This document shows positions 9,244 through 17,765 of a stretch of DNA of 64,000 nucleotides, in pieces (the stretch's first letter is position 1; each line of letters opens with the position of its first letter). The position numbers and the translations under genes are program-made. Under the pieces are notes generated by a model. That model saw nothing but the letters and a program-made list of their open reading frames with translations, was not told the DNA's origin and did no database searches. Origin of the DNA: AP-16 sp046727735 (GTDB taxonomy: Bacteria > Pseudomonadota > Alphaproteobacteria > Rhizobiales > Xanthobacteraceae); assembly GCA_046727735.1 (NCBI GenBank), contig JBKPDF010000028.1:1-64000 (forward strand), given 5' to 3'.

Positions 9244-9702
9244 ATGCCGGAGATCAAGACCGAGTTTCTGTTCAAGATCACGCTCGAAGTGCCGCCGCTG
9301 CAAGATCTCGGCGAGACGCCCTATGGGCGGCGGCGGATTGCGCGCATCGCGGGCGGCAGCTTCGAGGGGCCGAAGCTCAAGGGTGAAGTCTTGCCGGGCG
9401 GCGGCGATTGGCTGTTGCTGCGGCGCGACGGCGTGCTGCAGCTCGACGTGCGGCTCACGATGCAGACCCACGACGGCGCGTTCATCTACATGACTTACCG
9501 GGGATACCGGCACGGCCCGCAGGACGTGATCGATCGCCTCAACCGCGGCGAGGCCGTGGATCCCGGCCTCTATTATTTCCGCGTCACGCCGTATTTCGAA
9601 ACAAGCGCCAAGGACTACGCGTGGATGAACGCAATCTGCTCGGTCGCGACCGGCGCGCGCGCCGCGAGCGGGCCGACCTACCACGTGTTCCAGGTACTGT
9701 AG
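9244..9702 (+). CDS. DUF3237 (UPF0311) family protein
   Basis: A 152-residue cytoplasmic protein matching DUF3237 over its full length: LFKITLEVPPLQDLGETPYGRRRI, GGSFEGPKLKGEVLPGGGDW, then QTHDGAFIYMTYRGY and the C-terminal YYFRVTPYFETSAKDYAWMN. The family is an all-beta barrel of unknown function found near catabolic genes. The start at ATG 9244 follows a ggagagaag ribosome site. A palindromic repeat separates it from the convergent amidase gene. Confidence 0.88.
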   Translation: MPEIKTEFLFKITLEVPPLQDLGETPYGRRRIARIAGGSFEGPKLKGEVLPGGGDWLLLRRDGVLQLDVRLTMQTHDGAFIYMTYRGYRHGPQDVIDRLNRGEAVDPGLYYFRVTPYFETSAKDYAWMNAICSVATGARAASGPTYHVFQVL

Positions 9703-9720
9703 CCGGCCTGTGAGCTGTCA

Positions 9721-9829
9721 TGGCCCGCGCAAGCGGCGGTAAACTGCGGGCTGTCATCGCCCGACTTGTTTGGGCGACCCAATAATCCCGGCGGCGCGGA
9801 GGGTACTGGGTGCCCGCTTGCGCGGGCCA
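9721..9829. repeat. MITE-like palindrome, family B (copy 1)
   Basis: Perfect 16-base inverted arms occupy 9721-9736 and 9814-9829, enclosing about 77 bp. The element fills the gap between the convergent DUF3237 and amidase genes. Its architecture (paired short arms, spacer, opposite ends) resembles the intergenic elements at 11948, 36868, 50267 and 58058. It could also act as a bidirectional terminator. Confidence 0.65.
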
Positions 9830-9838
9830 TGCTGAGAT

Positions 9839-11035
9839 TCACACGTGCCAGCCGCAGTGCCGCGACAGCCGGACCGCGAGGTCGAGCAAGACTTCGTCGG
9901 CGCCCGCCCAGCCGAGGAACGACAGTCCGACCGGGCAGCCCGAGACGGTGCCGATCGGGATCGTGGCCTGGGGCAGGCCGCTCAGTCCCGCGATGCAGGT
10001 CAGCCGCATCACGTTGGCGCGGAACGGCTCCAGCGCGTCGGCCGGGATGTCGACGCGCGGGGCGGCTCCCGGCGCGGTCGGCAGCACGAGGAGGGTGCCC
10101 GGCTTGGCCAGCCTGCGCACCTGATCGCGTGCGCGGGCCCGGAGCTTGCGTGCCTCTTCGGCATCGCGCTGCGAAACTTTCGCGGCGAATGCCAGGCGCT
10201 CGCGCACGCCGGGTCCGAGCCGCGGCCGCCGACGCTCGATGAATTCTCCGTAAATCCCCCAGATCTCGAAACCTTGGATCACGCGAAAGCACTCGCGCCA
10301 GGAATCGAGGCCTTCGGCCGCCACGCGCGCCGAGCGCGGGCTCGGCAGATCGGCCGCCATGGCGGCGAGCGCGGTACGCAGCAGCGCCGCAACCGCCGCA
10401 TCGGCCTGCTCGAACGCGTCTTCGAGTACCACGAGCGCGTCGACTGCCGCCGGATGTGAAGCGGCCTCGAGCAGCACGCCGCCGACGCGCCGAAAGACGC
10501 CCGGTCCGCCGGCGAGCCAGCCGGCGACGTCGAAGGAGGGCGCCATCGCCATCGCGCCCGAGAGATGCACACGGCCGTGGGTCGGGCGCAGCCCGTAGAT
10601 CCCGCAAAAGCTCGCCGGAATGCGCACCGAGCCGCCGGTATCGCTGCCAAGCGCGAAATCGCAGACGCCTGCCGCGGCCGCGGCGGCCGATCCGCTCGAT
10701 GAGCCGCCCGGCAGGCGTCCCGGCGCGCGCGGGTTTGCGGGCGTGCCGTAGTGTGCATTGGCGCCCGTCACGCTGAAGAAGAATTCGTCGCAGATGGTCT
10801 TGCCGATGATCGTCGCACCGGCATCGAGAATGCGGCGAACGGCGGCTGCGTGCGATGTCGCTTCCGATGCGGCCGCGAGCCAATCCGGGCTGCCGCCGCC
10901 GGTGCGATAGCCCACGATGTCGTACATGTCCTTGACCGCGCACGTCAGCCCCGCAAGCGGCCCGGTTGCGGCGCCCGCAATGGGCGCTCGCAGGTCGTGG
11001 GGCACGAAGGCCGAGAGCGGGTGCAAAGCCGGCAT
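9839..11035 (-). CDS. Amidase (amidase-signature family)
   Basis: A 398-residue amidase-signature enzyme that hydrolyses a C-N amide bond. The catalytic triad is readable: Lys35 in TCAVKDMYDI, the cis-Ser near 112 in LPGGSSSGSAAA and the nucleophile Ser136 in GSDTGGSVRIPA. The length fits short amidases of the AmdA type. The start at 11035 lies 2 bp beyond the upstream gene's stop codon (11038-11040), so it is translated in tandem with the polysaccharide deacetylase. That pairing suggests stepwise breakdown of an amide- or acetamide-containing compound, but the substrate is not shown by sequence. Confidence 0.88.
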   Translation of the reverse strand: MPALHPLSAFVPHDLRAPIAGAATGPLAGLTCAVKDMYDIVGYRTGGGSPDWLAAASEATSHAAAVRRILDAGATIIGKTICDEFFFSVTGANAHYGTPANPRAPGRLPGGSSSGSAAAAAAGVCDFALGSDTGGSVRIPASFCGIYGLRPTHGRVHLSGAMAMAPSFDVAGWLAGGPGVFRRVGGVLLEAASHPAAVDALVVLEDAFEQADAAVAALLRTALAAMAADLPSPRSARVAAEGLDSWRECFRVIQGFEIWGIYGEFIERRRPRLGPGVRERLAFAAKVSQRDAEEARKLRARARDQVRRLAKPGTLLVLPTAPGAAPRVDIPADALEPFRANVMRLTCIAGLSGLPQATIPIGTVSGCPVGLSFLGWAGADEVLLDLAVRLSRHCGWHV

Positions 11036-11037
11036 GG

Positions 11038-11922
11038 TTATCGGTGCGCCTGCTGCTCGGGCTGGGGCGAGTACCAATCGAGAATTTTCGCACCGTCCCA
11101 AGCGGCGACGCCCTCGTGGGCGAGAATGGTTTCGAGCGTACGCGCGACATGAGCGATGCGGTGCGGCACGCCGGACAGATACGGGTGCATTGCGATCGCC
11201 ATGATTTTGGCGCGGGCGGCGGATTCCTCGTAGAGGCAGCGGAACTGGTCGAGCGCGCGTGCATACATCATCTCGGAGGGATGGTGCTGCAGCGCCATCA
11301 GCACGATGTCGTGGATCTCGAAATTGTACGGCAGCGCGACGACGGGACCGTGCGCGGTCGCGAGCTTCACCGGCTCGTCGTCGAGCACCCAGTCGCCGAT
11401 GTACCGGATCCCGGCTTCGGCCAGATGATCGAGGGTATCGAAGGTCTGGGTCAAACCTGGGCCGAACCAGCCGCGCGGCCGCACTCCTGAGAATTGCTCG
11501 ATCAGATCCATCGACCTGCGGATCACGGCGCGCTCATCGTCGAGCTTGTGCATCGGCACTTGGTCGTAGCTGTGGGCATTGAGCTCCCAGCCGCAGGCGA
11601 TGCACGCTTGCACGACTTGCGGGTAGGTCTCGCAAACTCGGGCGTTGAGGGTGACTGTCGGAGTAACGCCCAACCGCTGCAGCAATGCTTTGAGCCGCCA
11701 GAACCCGACGCGCATCCCGTATTCGTGCCAGCTCCAGTTGGGAACGTCGGGCAGGAGCGGCTGCCCCTGCGGCGGCGAAATCACCATGCGGGCCATCGGC
11801 CGCGCTAGGTCCCATTCCTCGAGCGCGAGCACAGGCCACAGCACGAGGCGAATGCCGTCGGGGAATTTCAGCGGCGGCCGGCCCTCGATCGGCAAGTACG
11901 CGAGGCGTTCACGCGGATGCAT
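11038..11922 (-). CDS. Polysaccharide deacetylase / PuuE-like hydrolase
   Basis: A 294-residue protein with the NodB-like carbohydrate esterase fold, in the branch that includes allantoinase PuuE-like enzymes. The core is circularly arranged around GFWRLKALLQRLGVTPTVTLNARV, then GWELNAHSYDQVPM (His near the metal site), the RGWFGPGLTQT block and a C-terminal AIAMHPYLSGVPHR histidine. These proteins hydrolyse amide or N-acetyl bonds with a divalent metal. There is no signal peptide, so it is cytoplasmic. It is the first gene of a two-gene unit with the amidase, the gap being 2 bp. It is probably a small-molecule amidohydrolase rather than a cell-wall enzyme. Confidence 0.82.
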   Translation of the reverse strand: MHPRERLAYLPIEGRPPLKFPDGIRLVLWPVLALEEWDLARPMARMVISPPQGQPLLPDVPNWSWHEYGMRVGFWRLKALLQRLGVTPTVTLNARVCETYPQVVQACIACGWELNAHSYDQVPMHKLDDERAVIRRSMDLIEQFSGVRPRGWFGPGLTQTFDTLDHLAEAGIRYIGDWVLDDEPVKLATAHGPVVALPYNFEIHDIVLMALQHHPSEMMYARALDQFRCLYEESAARAKIMAIAMHPYLSGVPHRIAHVARTLETILAHEGVAAWDGAKILDWYSPQPEQQAHR

Positions 11923-11947
11923 CGGCGAGCGTTCCTAAATGTCCGTT

Positions 11948-12059
11948 GTCGTCCCGGCCGCGCGCAGCGCGAGCCGGGACCCATGCGCACCGCGCGAGCG
12001 AAATTCACATCCGTATTCATGGATCCCGGCTCTCCCGCTGCGCGGTCGGCCGGAACGAC
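11948..12059. repeat. MITE-like palindrome, family B (copy 2)
   Basis: About 112 bp whose ends are inverted copies (gtcgtcccggcc... and ...ggccggaacgac). Inner inverted segments (ccgggacccat at 11974-11984 and atggatcccgg around 12019-12029) also pair. It lies between the deacetylase start and the acyl-CoA ligase stop. It encodes nothing, and its architecture matches the element at 50267-50383. Confidence 0.65.
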
Positions 12060-12075
12060 GGCGAAAGAGTCTCAT

Positions 12076-13644
12076 TCAGTGCACCTGACGGTCGCGATGG
12101 GCCCAATACGGCTTGCGCAGCTCGCGCTTGAGAATTTTGCCGGACGGATTGCGCGGCAGCGCGTCGGCGAAGTCGATCGACTTCGGCACCTTGTAGCCGG
12201 CGATCCGTTGCCGTGCGAAGCCGATCAAGTCCTCGGCCGAGACTTCGGTCCCGGGCTTTCGCACGACCACCGCCTTGACGGATTCGCCCCATTGGTCGTC
12301 CGGCACGCCGATCACCGCGACGTCGGCGATCGCCGGATGACCGAACAGCGCGTTCTCGACCTCGGCCGGATAGATGTTTTCGCCACCGGAAATGATCATG
12401 TCCTTGACGCGATCGTAAATGTAGAGATAGCCGGCGCGATCGAGATAGCCGGCGTCCCCCGTATAAAGCCAGTCGTCGCGGATTGCGGCTTTCGTCGCGT
12501 CTGGCAGATTCCAATAGCCGAGCATGATCTGCGGCGTGCGGCACACCACTTCGCCGACTTCGTCCGGCGGCAGCTCGCTTCCCGCCGCATCGACGATCTT
12601 GATCTCGACCCCCGCCATAGGCTTGCCGCAGGATTTGAGCCGCTCGCCGGCATCTTCGCCGTGGTCCTCGGGCGGCAGATAGGTGATGGCGCCCGTCGTC
12701 TCCGTGAGCCCGTAGACCTGCGCGAAGCCGCAGCCGAAGGTTTTCAGCGCATCGCGCAAGAGCTCGATTGGTGCCGGCGAAGCGCCGTAGACGATCAGGT
12801 CGAGCGCGGAAAAATCCGTGCCCGCGCATTGCGGCGCCTGCAGCAGGAACAGGATCATGGCCGGCACGAAGAACGCCTTGGTGACGTCGAACCGTTCCAT
12901 CAGCCGCAGGATCGCAGGCGGGTCGAATTCGCGCGCCAGCACGTTTCGGGCTCCGGCATAGAGCCCGACCAAGGCCCAGCCGCTGCCGCCGATATGGAAC
13001 AGCGGCATGCAGACGAGACTAACGTCGCGCTCGTTCCAGCTGCCGAATTGCCGCAGCGCGCCCGGCAGCAGCGTGAGCAGATTGGCGTGGCTGAGCTGCG
13101 CTCCCTTCGGATGCCCGGTCGTGCCGCTCGTGTACATCTGGACTGCGCAGTCGGACGGACGGATCGGCAGGGCCGGATCGGCCGTGGACCCGCGCGCCGA
13201 CCATTCCGCATAATCCGGCCATTCGGGATGGTCGCCGTCGAGTGCGACGATGGCCCGTACGCTCTCGAGCTGACCTGCGATGCTGCCGATCGCGCGGTAA
13301 AAATCCGCGCCGACGAACAAGAGCTCGGCTCCCGCGTCGTTGATCACATAGGCGATTTCCGGCGGCGCCAAGCGAAAATTCACCGGCACCAGCACCGCAC
13401 CGGCCTTGGCGGCTCCGAACCACAGCTCGAAGAACGCCGGCCCGTTCTTGGCGAGGACTGCGACGCGCGCCTGCGAGCGGATGCCGGCAGCCGTCAACGC
13501 ATTGGCGACCTGATTGCTGCGGCGGTCGAGATCGCCATAGGTGATCGTTTGATCTTCGTAATGGATGGCGACGGCTTCCCGGCGCGCCGCGGCGTTGCGG
13601 CGCACGATGTCGCCGACCGTCGGCATCCGGGCGATTTCCAGCAC
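12076..13644 (-). CDS. Acyl-CoA synthetase (AMP-forming, class I ANL)
   Basis: A 522-residue ANL-superfamily ligase that activates a carboxylic acid to acyl-AMP and then acyl-CoA. Visible are the P-loop MYTSGTTGHPKGA, motif A5 QVYGLTETTG, the hinge/A7-A8 region DWLYTGDAGYLD...DRVKDMIISGGENIYPAEVE and the C-terminal catalytic lysine in NPSGKILKREL. GTG 13644 is chosen because gggagg lies eight bases upstream; longer in-frame starts give unrelated N-termini. Chain-length specificity cannot be read. It is divergent from an acyl-CoA dehydrogenase gene 630 bp away, suggesting a shared degradation route. Confidence 0.9.
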   Translation of the reverse strand: MLEIARMPTVGDIVRRNAAARREAVAIHYEDQTITYGDLDRRSNQVANALTAAGIRSQARVAVLAKNGPAFFELWFGAAKAGAVLVPVNFRLAPPEIAYVINDAGAELLFVGADFYRAIGSIAGQLESVRAIVALDGDHPEWPDYAEWSARGSTADPALPIRPSDCAVQMYTSGTTGHPKGAQLSHANLLTLLPGALRQFGSWNERDVSLVCMPLFHIGGSGWALVGLYAGARNVLAREFDPPAILRLMERFDVTKAFFVPAMILFLLQAPQCAGTDFSALDLIVYGASPAPIELLRDALKTFGCGFAQVYGLTETTGAITYLPPEDHGEDAGERLKSCGKPMAGVEIKIVDAAGSELPPDEVGEVVCRTPQIMLGYWNLPDATKAAIRDDWLYTGDAGYLDRAGYLYIYDRVKDMIISGGENIYPAEVENALFGHPAIADVAVIGVPDDQWGESVKAVVVRKPGTEVSAEDLIGFARQRIAGYKVPKSIDFADALPRNPSGKILKRELRKPYWAHRDRQVH

Positions 13645-13709
13645 GATCGATCCTCCCGATTTTTCGGTCAGTCTAGGTCGCCGGCCGGGAAAATGAAAAC
13701 GCGCGCCTT

Positions 13710-13807
13710 CCCTCCCCAAAGGGGAGGGCTGCGCGCGAAGTGGGGCGATGTTGAAGACCCACCCCGGTTCGCCGCGAGGATAGCCGCCGACGTTCCCTAA
13801 AGGGGAG
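13710..13807. repeat. Dispersed palindrome, family A (copy 1)
   Basis: Starts with the self-complementary block ccctccccaaaggggaggg, contains an inner gtgggg-like/accccggttcgcc region, and ends cgttccctaaaggggag. The same plan recurs at 35397, 38782 and 48662, with a half copy at 23984. All copies are intergenic. No coding content. Confidence 0.75.
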
Positions 13808-14274
13808 TGAATGAACTCGCCAGGTTACTTCCGGACGAACAGCCTTGCGCCCGCGGTTGCAGCTTGCGCCTGCGCGGTCCATGCTCAAACCAGACAAAAG
13901 CAAGCGCCCGACCCAGGTGCAGTCGGCGCGCGAACATGTTGTGCGGGGAGAAATTCCGAGTGGCCGAGCCGGCCTACCGTTCCGTGTTCCGTGAGGACCT
14001 GTTCGCCGAAAGGTCGCGATTGCGACCGTCGGAGCAGCGGAAGCCGCGGTAGGGATGGCGTCGCGTTCTGCCTGTCGATCTGCTGCGAGCCCGAGATTAG
14101 CCCGCTGAAGGCCAGCATGTTCGGCATCGTGAGGGCGCGAGGTGTGATGGAGAGCCGAACGAGCGTGTTGGGTCCGATCGGCGGAGCCAATGACGCTCTT
14201 CACCTCCCCTTTCTGGGGCAGCAACGCGCGTCTGCCTCGCGTGTCTCCAGACAGAAGCGCCGGGAGTTTGCCCG
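13808..14274. other. 467 bp without a recognisable gene
   Basis: Open frames on both strands (for example 13811-14278 plus and 13885-14190 minus) show no family resemblance, signal peptide or convincing ribosome site. The stretch separates the family A repeat from the acyl-CoA dehydrogenase and must contain that gene's promoter, but no box was clear enough to call. It could be a decayed gene. Confidence 0.5.
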
Positions 14275-15456
14275 ATGATGTTCACGCCCGAGCACGAGGA
14301 GTTGCGGCGCTCCTTGCAGAAATTCATCGCGGCGGAGATCAATCCGCAGGTCGACGCATGGGAGGAGGCCGGCATCTTTCCGGCCCATGAGCTGTTCAAG
14401 AAGCTGGGCAGCCTCGGCTTCCTCGGTCTCACCAAGCCGGTCGAGTACGGCGGCCAGGCGCTGGATTACTCGTTCGCGATGGTCATGGCCGAGGAGCTCG
14501 GCAACATCCATTGCGGCGGCGTGCCGATGGCGATCGGAGTGCAGACCGACATGGCGACGCCGGCGCTGGCGCGGTTCGGCTCCGACCAGCTTCGGCGGGA
14601 GTTTCTGGCGCCCTCGATCGCCGGCGATTACGTCGCTTGTCTGGGCGTTTCCGAAGTCGGCGCCGGTTCCGACGTCGCCTCGATCAAGACCACGGCGCGC
14701 AAGAACGGCGCCGACTACCTCATCAATGGCGGCAAGATGTGGACCACCAACGGGACGCAGGCCGACTGGATCTGTCTGCTCGCCAATACGTCGGAAGGAC
14801 TCGTGCACGAGAACAAGAGCCTGATCTGCGTGCCGATGAAAGCCAAAGGCGTCGAGATCGCCCGCAAGCTCGACAAGCTCGGCACGCGCTCGTCCGATAC
14901 GGCGCAGATCTTCTTCGACGACGTGCGCGTGCCGCAGCGCTATCGGATCGGGGAGGAAGGCAAGGGCTTCACGTACCAGATGCTGCAGTTCCAGGAGGAA
15001 CGACTGTGGGCGGCCGCGAAGGCGCTGAAAAGCGGCGAGCGCCTGATCGAGCAGACGATCGACTACACGCGCAACCGCCAGGCATTCGGAAAATCGATCC
15101 TCGACAATCAGGTCGTTCATTTCCGGCTCGCCGAGCTTGCGACCGAGATCGAGCTGTTGCGCTCGCTCACCTATCGAGCCTGCGAGCTCTACGTGGCCGG
15201 CCAGGACGTGACCCGGCTCGCTTCGATGGCGAAGCTGAAGGCAGGACGTCTGGGTCGCGAGGTCGCCGACGCGTGCCTGCAATATTGGGGCGGCATGGGA
15301 TTCATGAACGAGACGCCGGTGAGCCGCGCCTACCGGGATTCGCGCCTGGGCTCGATCGGCGGCGGCTCCGACGAGGTCATGCTCACCATCATCTGCAAGC
15401 TGATGGGCACCCTGCTGGGCACGTCCAACGCCGCCGAGCGCACGCCCAAAGCATGA
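14275..15456 (+). CDS. Acyl-CoA dehydrogenase
   Basis: A 393-residue FAD enzyme that introduces the alpha,beta double bond into acyl-CoA thioesters and passes electrons to ETF. The FAD/substrate region VACLGVSEVGAGSDVASIKT, the middle-domain GGKMWTTNGTQADW block and the C-terminal RNRQAFGKSILDNQ and QYWGGMGFMNETPVSRAYRDSRLGSIGGGSDEVM signatures are all present. Glu in GGGSDEVM-type positions is consistent with the catalytic base region. The stop overlaps an ATG (15453) of an open frame leading to the cyclase, but that frame is unlikely to be used. It is divergent from the acyl-CoA synthetase. Confidence 0.93.
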   Translation: MMFTPEHEELRRSLQKFIAAEINPQVDAWEEAGIFPAHELFKKLGSLGFLGLTKPVEYGGQALDYSFAMVMAEELGNIHCGGVPMAIGVQTDMATPALARFGSDQLRREFLAPSIAGDYVACLGVSEVGAGSDVASIKTTARKNGADYLINGGKMWTTNGTQADWICLLANTSEGLVHENKSLICVPMKAKGVEIARKLDKLGTRSSDTAQIFFDDVRVPQRYRIGEEGKGFTYQMLQFQEERLWAAAKALKSGERLIEQTIDYTRNRQAFGKSILDNQVVHFRLAELATEIELLRSLTYRACELYVAGQDVTRLASMAKLKAGRLGREVADACLQYWGGMGFMNETPVSRAYRDSRLGSIGGGSDEVMLTIICKLMGTLLGTSNAAERTPKA

Positions 15457-15785
15457 CCAAGCTTCCCGTGGCGGGTCACCCGCGCCGCGGAGCGTGGCGG
15501 CGACGTGCGGAACGGGTCGAGGACGCGTTCCACCTGCCGGACGGCTCCAATACGGCATCGACAGGCCCCTTGGTCGAGGCGCTGGCGCGTTGTGTGCGCG
15601 AGTCCGGGTGCGAGATCGCAAGTCCGGCCAACCCCCGCCAAGTGCTGGGCCCGATCAAACAGGCGGCTGCCGCGGCGAATTTTTTGCGATCCATCCGGCG
15701 CGGCAGGCGCTTCTTCGCGGGGAATTTGCGCTCCCCTATACTGGTCTTAGGTATCGTCCGTTCCGCCGCGGAGAATTCCGGCAGC
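15457..15785. other. 329 bp leader upstream of the nucleotide cyclase
   Basis: The cyclase frame remains open back to an ATG at 15453 that overlaps the acyl-CoA dehydrogenase stop, so an extended protein is formally possible. The translated leader has Arg/Pro-rich composition and no family match. A promoter-like tatactggtctta stretch occurs near 15738. I treat it as non-coding. Confidence 0.45.
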
Positions 15786-17522
15786 ATGCCCACAGTATCG
15801 AGGACCGCGACGATCCCGCCGCGCCCCGTCGAAGGGGCGACGCCGAGCGGAGCGCGCTGGAACGTGCGGGCGGTGCGCGGGAGACTGCGGCTCGTCAGCG
15901 CACTCGTCATGCTGGCGTTCGTGGTGTGCCACCTCGTCAGCCACATGACGCTGCTCGTCTCGCTCCCGGTCGCGAACCGCGCGCTGACGATGCTCATGGC
16001 GCCGTGGAACACGGCGCTCGGCGGCGCCGTCCTGCTCACGGCGGCGCTTGTGCACTACGTCAACGCGCTGTGGTCGGTCTACGAACGGCGCTACCTGCGC
16101 CTGTCGACCTGGGAATGGTGGCAGCTCGGGCTCGGGCTGTGCATCCCGCCGCTGCTGATGGTGCACGTGCTCGCTACGCGCGCGGCCGGCGAATTGCTCG
16201 GCGTCAACAGCGACTATGTCGAGATTCTGGTTTTGCAGTGGGTGGTCGCGCCGAAATACGTGGTGATCCAGACCGCCGCGCTGCTGACTGTGTGGGTGCA
16301 TGCCTCAATCGGAATCCATTTCTGGCTGCGCACGAAGCGCTGGTATCCGAGCGTGCAGGTCGCTTTGGGCGCGATCGCAATCCTCGTTCCGACGCTCGCG
16401 CTTGCCGGCTACGTGGCGGCCGGCAACCAGATCATGCGCGAGGCCGCGGACGATCCGGACTACGTGACCGCCGTGCTCAGAGGAGCCAATCTCACGCCGA
16501 AGGACAGCCGCATCATCTATGGATGGGCGGACATCGGCCTCGTCGGCCATTTTGCCCTCGTCGGACTGACCTTCGCGGCCGTGTGGGGGCGGCGTCTCGT
16601 CTACCGGATGCGCCGGCCGCCGACGCTGACCCACTCGACCGGCCGCATCATGCCGATCCTACCCGGCGCGACCGTGCTCGAAACGCTGCGCGAGAACGGC
16701 ATTCCGCACGCTTCGGTGTGTGGCGGCCGGGCACGCTGCACGACCTGCAGGGTCATGGTGACGCGCGGGCTTTCCGCGCTGCCCGCACCGGCCGTGCTGG
16801 AAGCCAAGGCGCTGGCGCGCATCGAGGCCCCCGTGGGGCTGCGGCTCGCCTGCCAGATTCGGCCGACGGCGGATATCAGTGTCATGCCGCTGCTGCCGCC
16901 CGATGCCACCCCCGCACAGGGTAGCGTGCGCGGCGGGCTCGAAGGCAGCGAGCGGCTGATCACAGTGGTGTTCATCGATCTGCGCGGCTCGACCACGCTG
17001 GGCGAAGCCAAGCTCCCGTACGACGTGCTGTTCATCCTCAATCAATTCTTCACCGAGATGACCAGGGCGCTCGACGCGACCAACGGGCATTATTCGCAAT
17101 TCACCGGCGACGGACTGCTCGCGCTTTACGGCCTGCATGCCAAAGATCCGACGACCGGTCCGGCCGAGGCGATCCGCGGCGCGCGCGAAATGCTGGTGCG
17201 CCTCGAACAACTCAATCGGCGCTTCGCCGGCGAGCTCAAGCAGCCGCTGCGCATCGGCATCGGCATCCATTTTGCGGAAGCGATCGTCGGCTCGATGGGT
17301 CCTCCGCGCTCGCAGATCATTACGGCGATCGGCGACGCGGTGAACACCGCGGCGAGGCTCGAAGGATTGACCAAGGAGTACGATTGCGCGCTCGTGCTCT
17401 CGCGGCCGGCTGCGGAAGCGGCGGGGGTCGACCTCAGCGGCCACGAGCTCCACGCGGTTGCGGTCAAGGGCAAGCTGCAGAAGGTCGAGTTCTACGCTCT
17501 CGAGACGGTGCCCGAGCTTTGA
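15786..17522 (+). CDS. CyaC-like redox nucleotide cyclase: 6TM diheme anchor, 2Fe-2S domain, class III catalytic domain
   Basis: A 578-residue membrane protein. Residues 33-275 form six hydrophobic segments with histidines H49, H53, H90, H127, H172, H178 and H255, like the diheme-b anchor of succinate:quinone oxidoreductases. Residues 283-372 are a ferredoxin-type 2Fe-2S domain with C312, C318, C321 and C356. Residues 390-575 are a class III cyclase: metal Asp D398 (FIDLRGST) and D442 (FTGDGLL), N520 and R524. The layout matches Sinorhizobium meliloti CyaC, a quinone-responsive redox adenylate cyclase. The usual adenine-selecting lysine before the second Asp is Gln438, so ATP use is likely but not certain. 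Confidence 0.88.
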   Translation: MPTVSRTATIPPRPVEGATPSGARWNVRAVRGRLRLVSALVMLAFVVCHLVSHMTLLVSLPVANRALTMLMAPWNTALGGAVLLTAALVHYVNALWSVYERRYLRLSTWEWWQLGLGLCIPPLLMVHVLATRAAGELLGVNSDYVEILVLQWVVAPKYVVIQTAALLTVWVHASIGIHFWLRTKRWYPSVQVALGAIAILVPTLALAGYVAAGNQIMREAADDPDYVTAVLRGANLTPKDSRIIYGWADIGLVGHFALVGLTFAAVWGRRLVYRMRRPPTLTHSTGRIMPILPGATVLETLRENGIPHASVCGGRARCTTCRVMVTRGLSALPAPAVLEAKALARIEAPVGLRLACQIRPTADISVMPLLPPDATPAQGSVRGGLEGSERLITVVFIDLRGSTTLGEAKLPYDVLFILNQFFTEMTRALDATNGHYSQFTGDGLLALYGLHAKDPTTGPAEAIRGAREMLVRLEQLNRRFAGELKQPLRIGIGIHFAEAIVGSMGPPRSQIITAIGDAVNTAARLEGLTKEYDCALVLSRPAAEAAGVDLSGHELHAVAVKGKLQKVEFYALETVPEL

Positions 17523-17640
17523 GGCGTCGTGGCAGCCGGATGGCGATAATAGTTTGCGCATAACAGAGATGCGGTAATAGCATATCACAAAAATACACAA
17601 GCTTTTTCCATGGCTTAATGGGCAAGAGACGTCGCACAGC

Positions 17641-17695
17641 GCACATTGTGCAATGCAGTATTTATATTGCAGTGCACAATCATCGTGGTTATATT
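17641..17695 (+). promoter_or_regulatory. Phasin promoter with PhaR-like TGCA-rich operator
   Basis: An inverted pair TTGTGCAATGCA (17646-17657) and TGCAGTGCACAA (17668-17679) differs at one position. A further GCAC/GTGC pair overlaps the left arm (17641-17651). A sigma70-type promoter is embedded: TTGCAG at 17667-17672, a 17-base spacer and TATATT at 17690-17695, so the right operator arm overlaps the -35 box. PhaR regulators of PHB genes bind TGC-rich sites before phasin genes; repression of the phasin by PhaR is therefore inferred. Confidence 0.7.
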
Positions 17696-17765
17696 GTGAG
17701 CACCCGATGAGAGACGGAGCCAGATCCCCAACTTCGAAAACCCGGCCCCAGAAAGGATGCGTGCC

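Noticed and set aside
12076..13719. Start of the acyl-CoA ligase at 13719
   Set aside because: The first 25 residues do not resemble the family, and GTG 13644 has a clear gggagg site at proper distance.
11917..13800. 627-residue plus-strand frame opposite the acyl-CoA ligase
   Set aside because: It is an antisense shadow in GC-rich DNA: Arg/Ala-rich composition, no domain resemblance and complete overlap with a well-supported minus-strand gene.
13811..14278. 155-residue frame before the acyl-CoA dehydrogenase
   Set aside because: Cys/Arg-rich with no family match; the opposite strand is equally open. Treated as non-coding or decayed.
14511..17522. 1003-residue open frame spanning acyl-CoA dehydrogenase and cyclase
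   Set aside because: Its first third is the +1 shadow of the acyl-CoA dehydrogenase. Only the part from 15786 has family homology and membrane helices.
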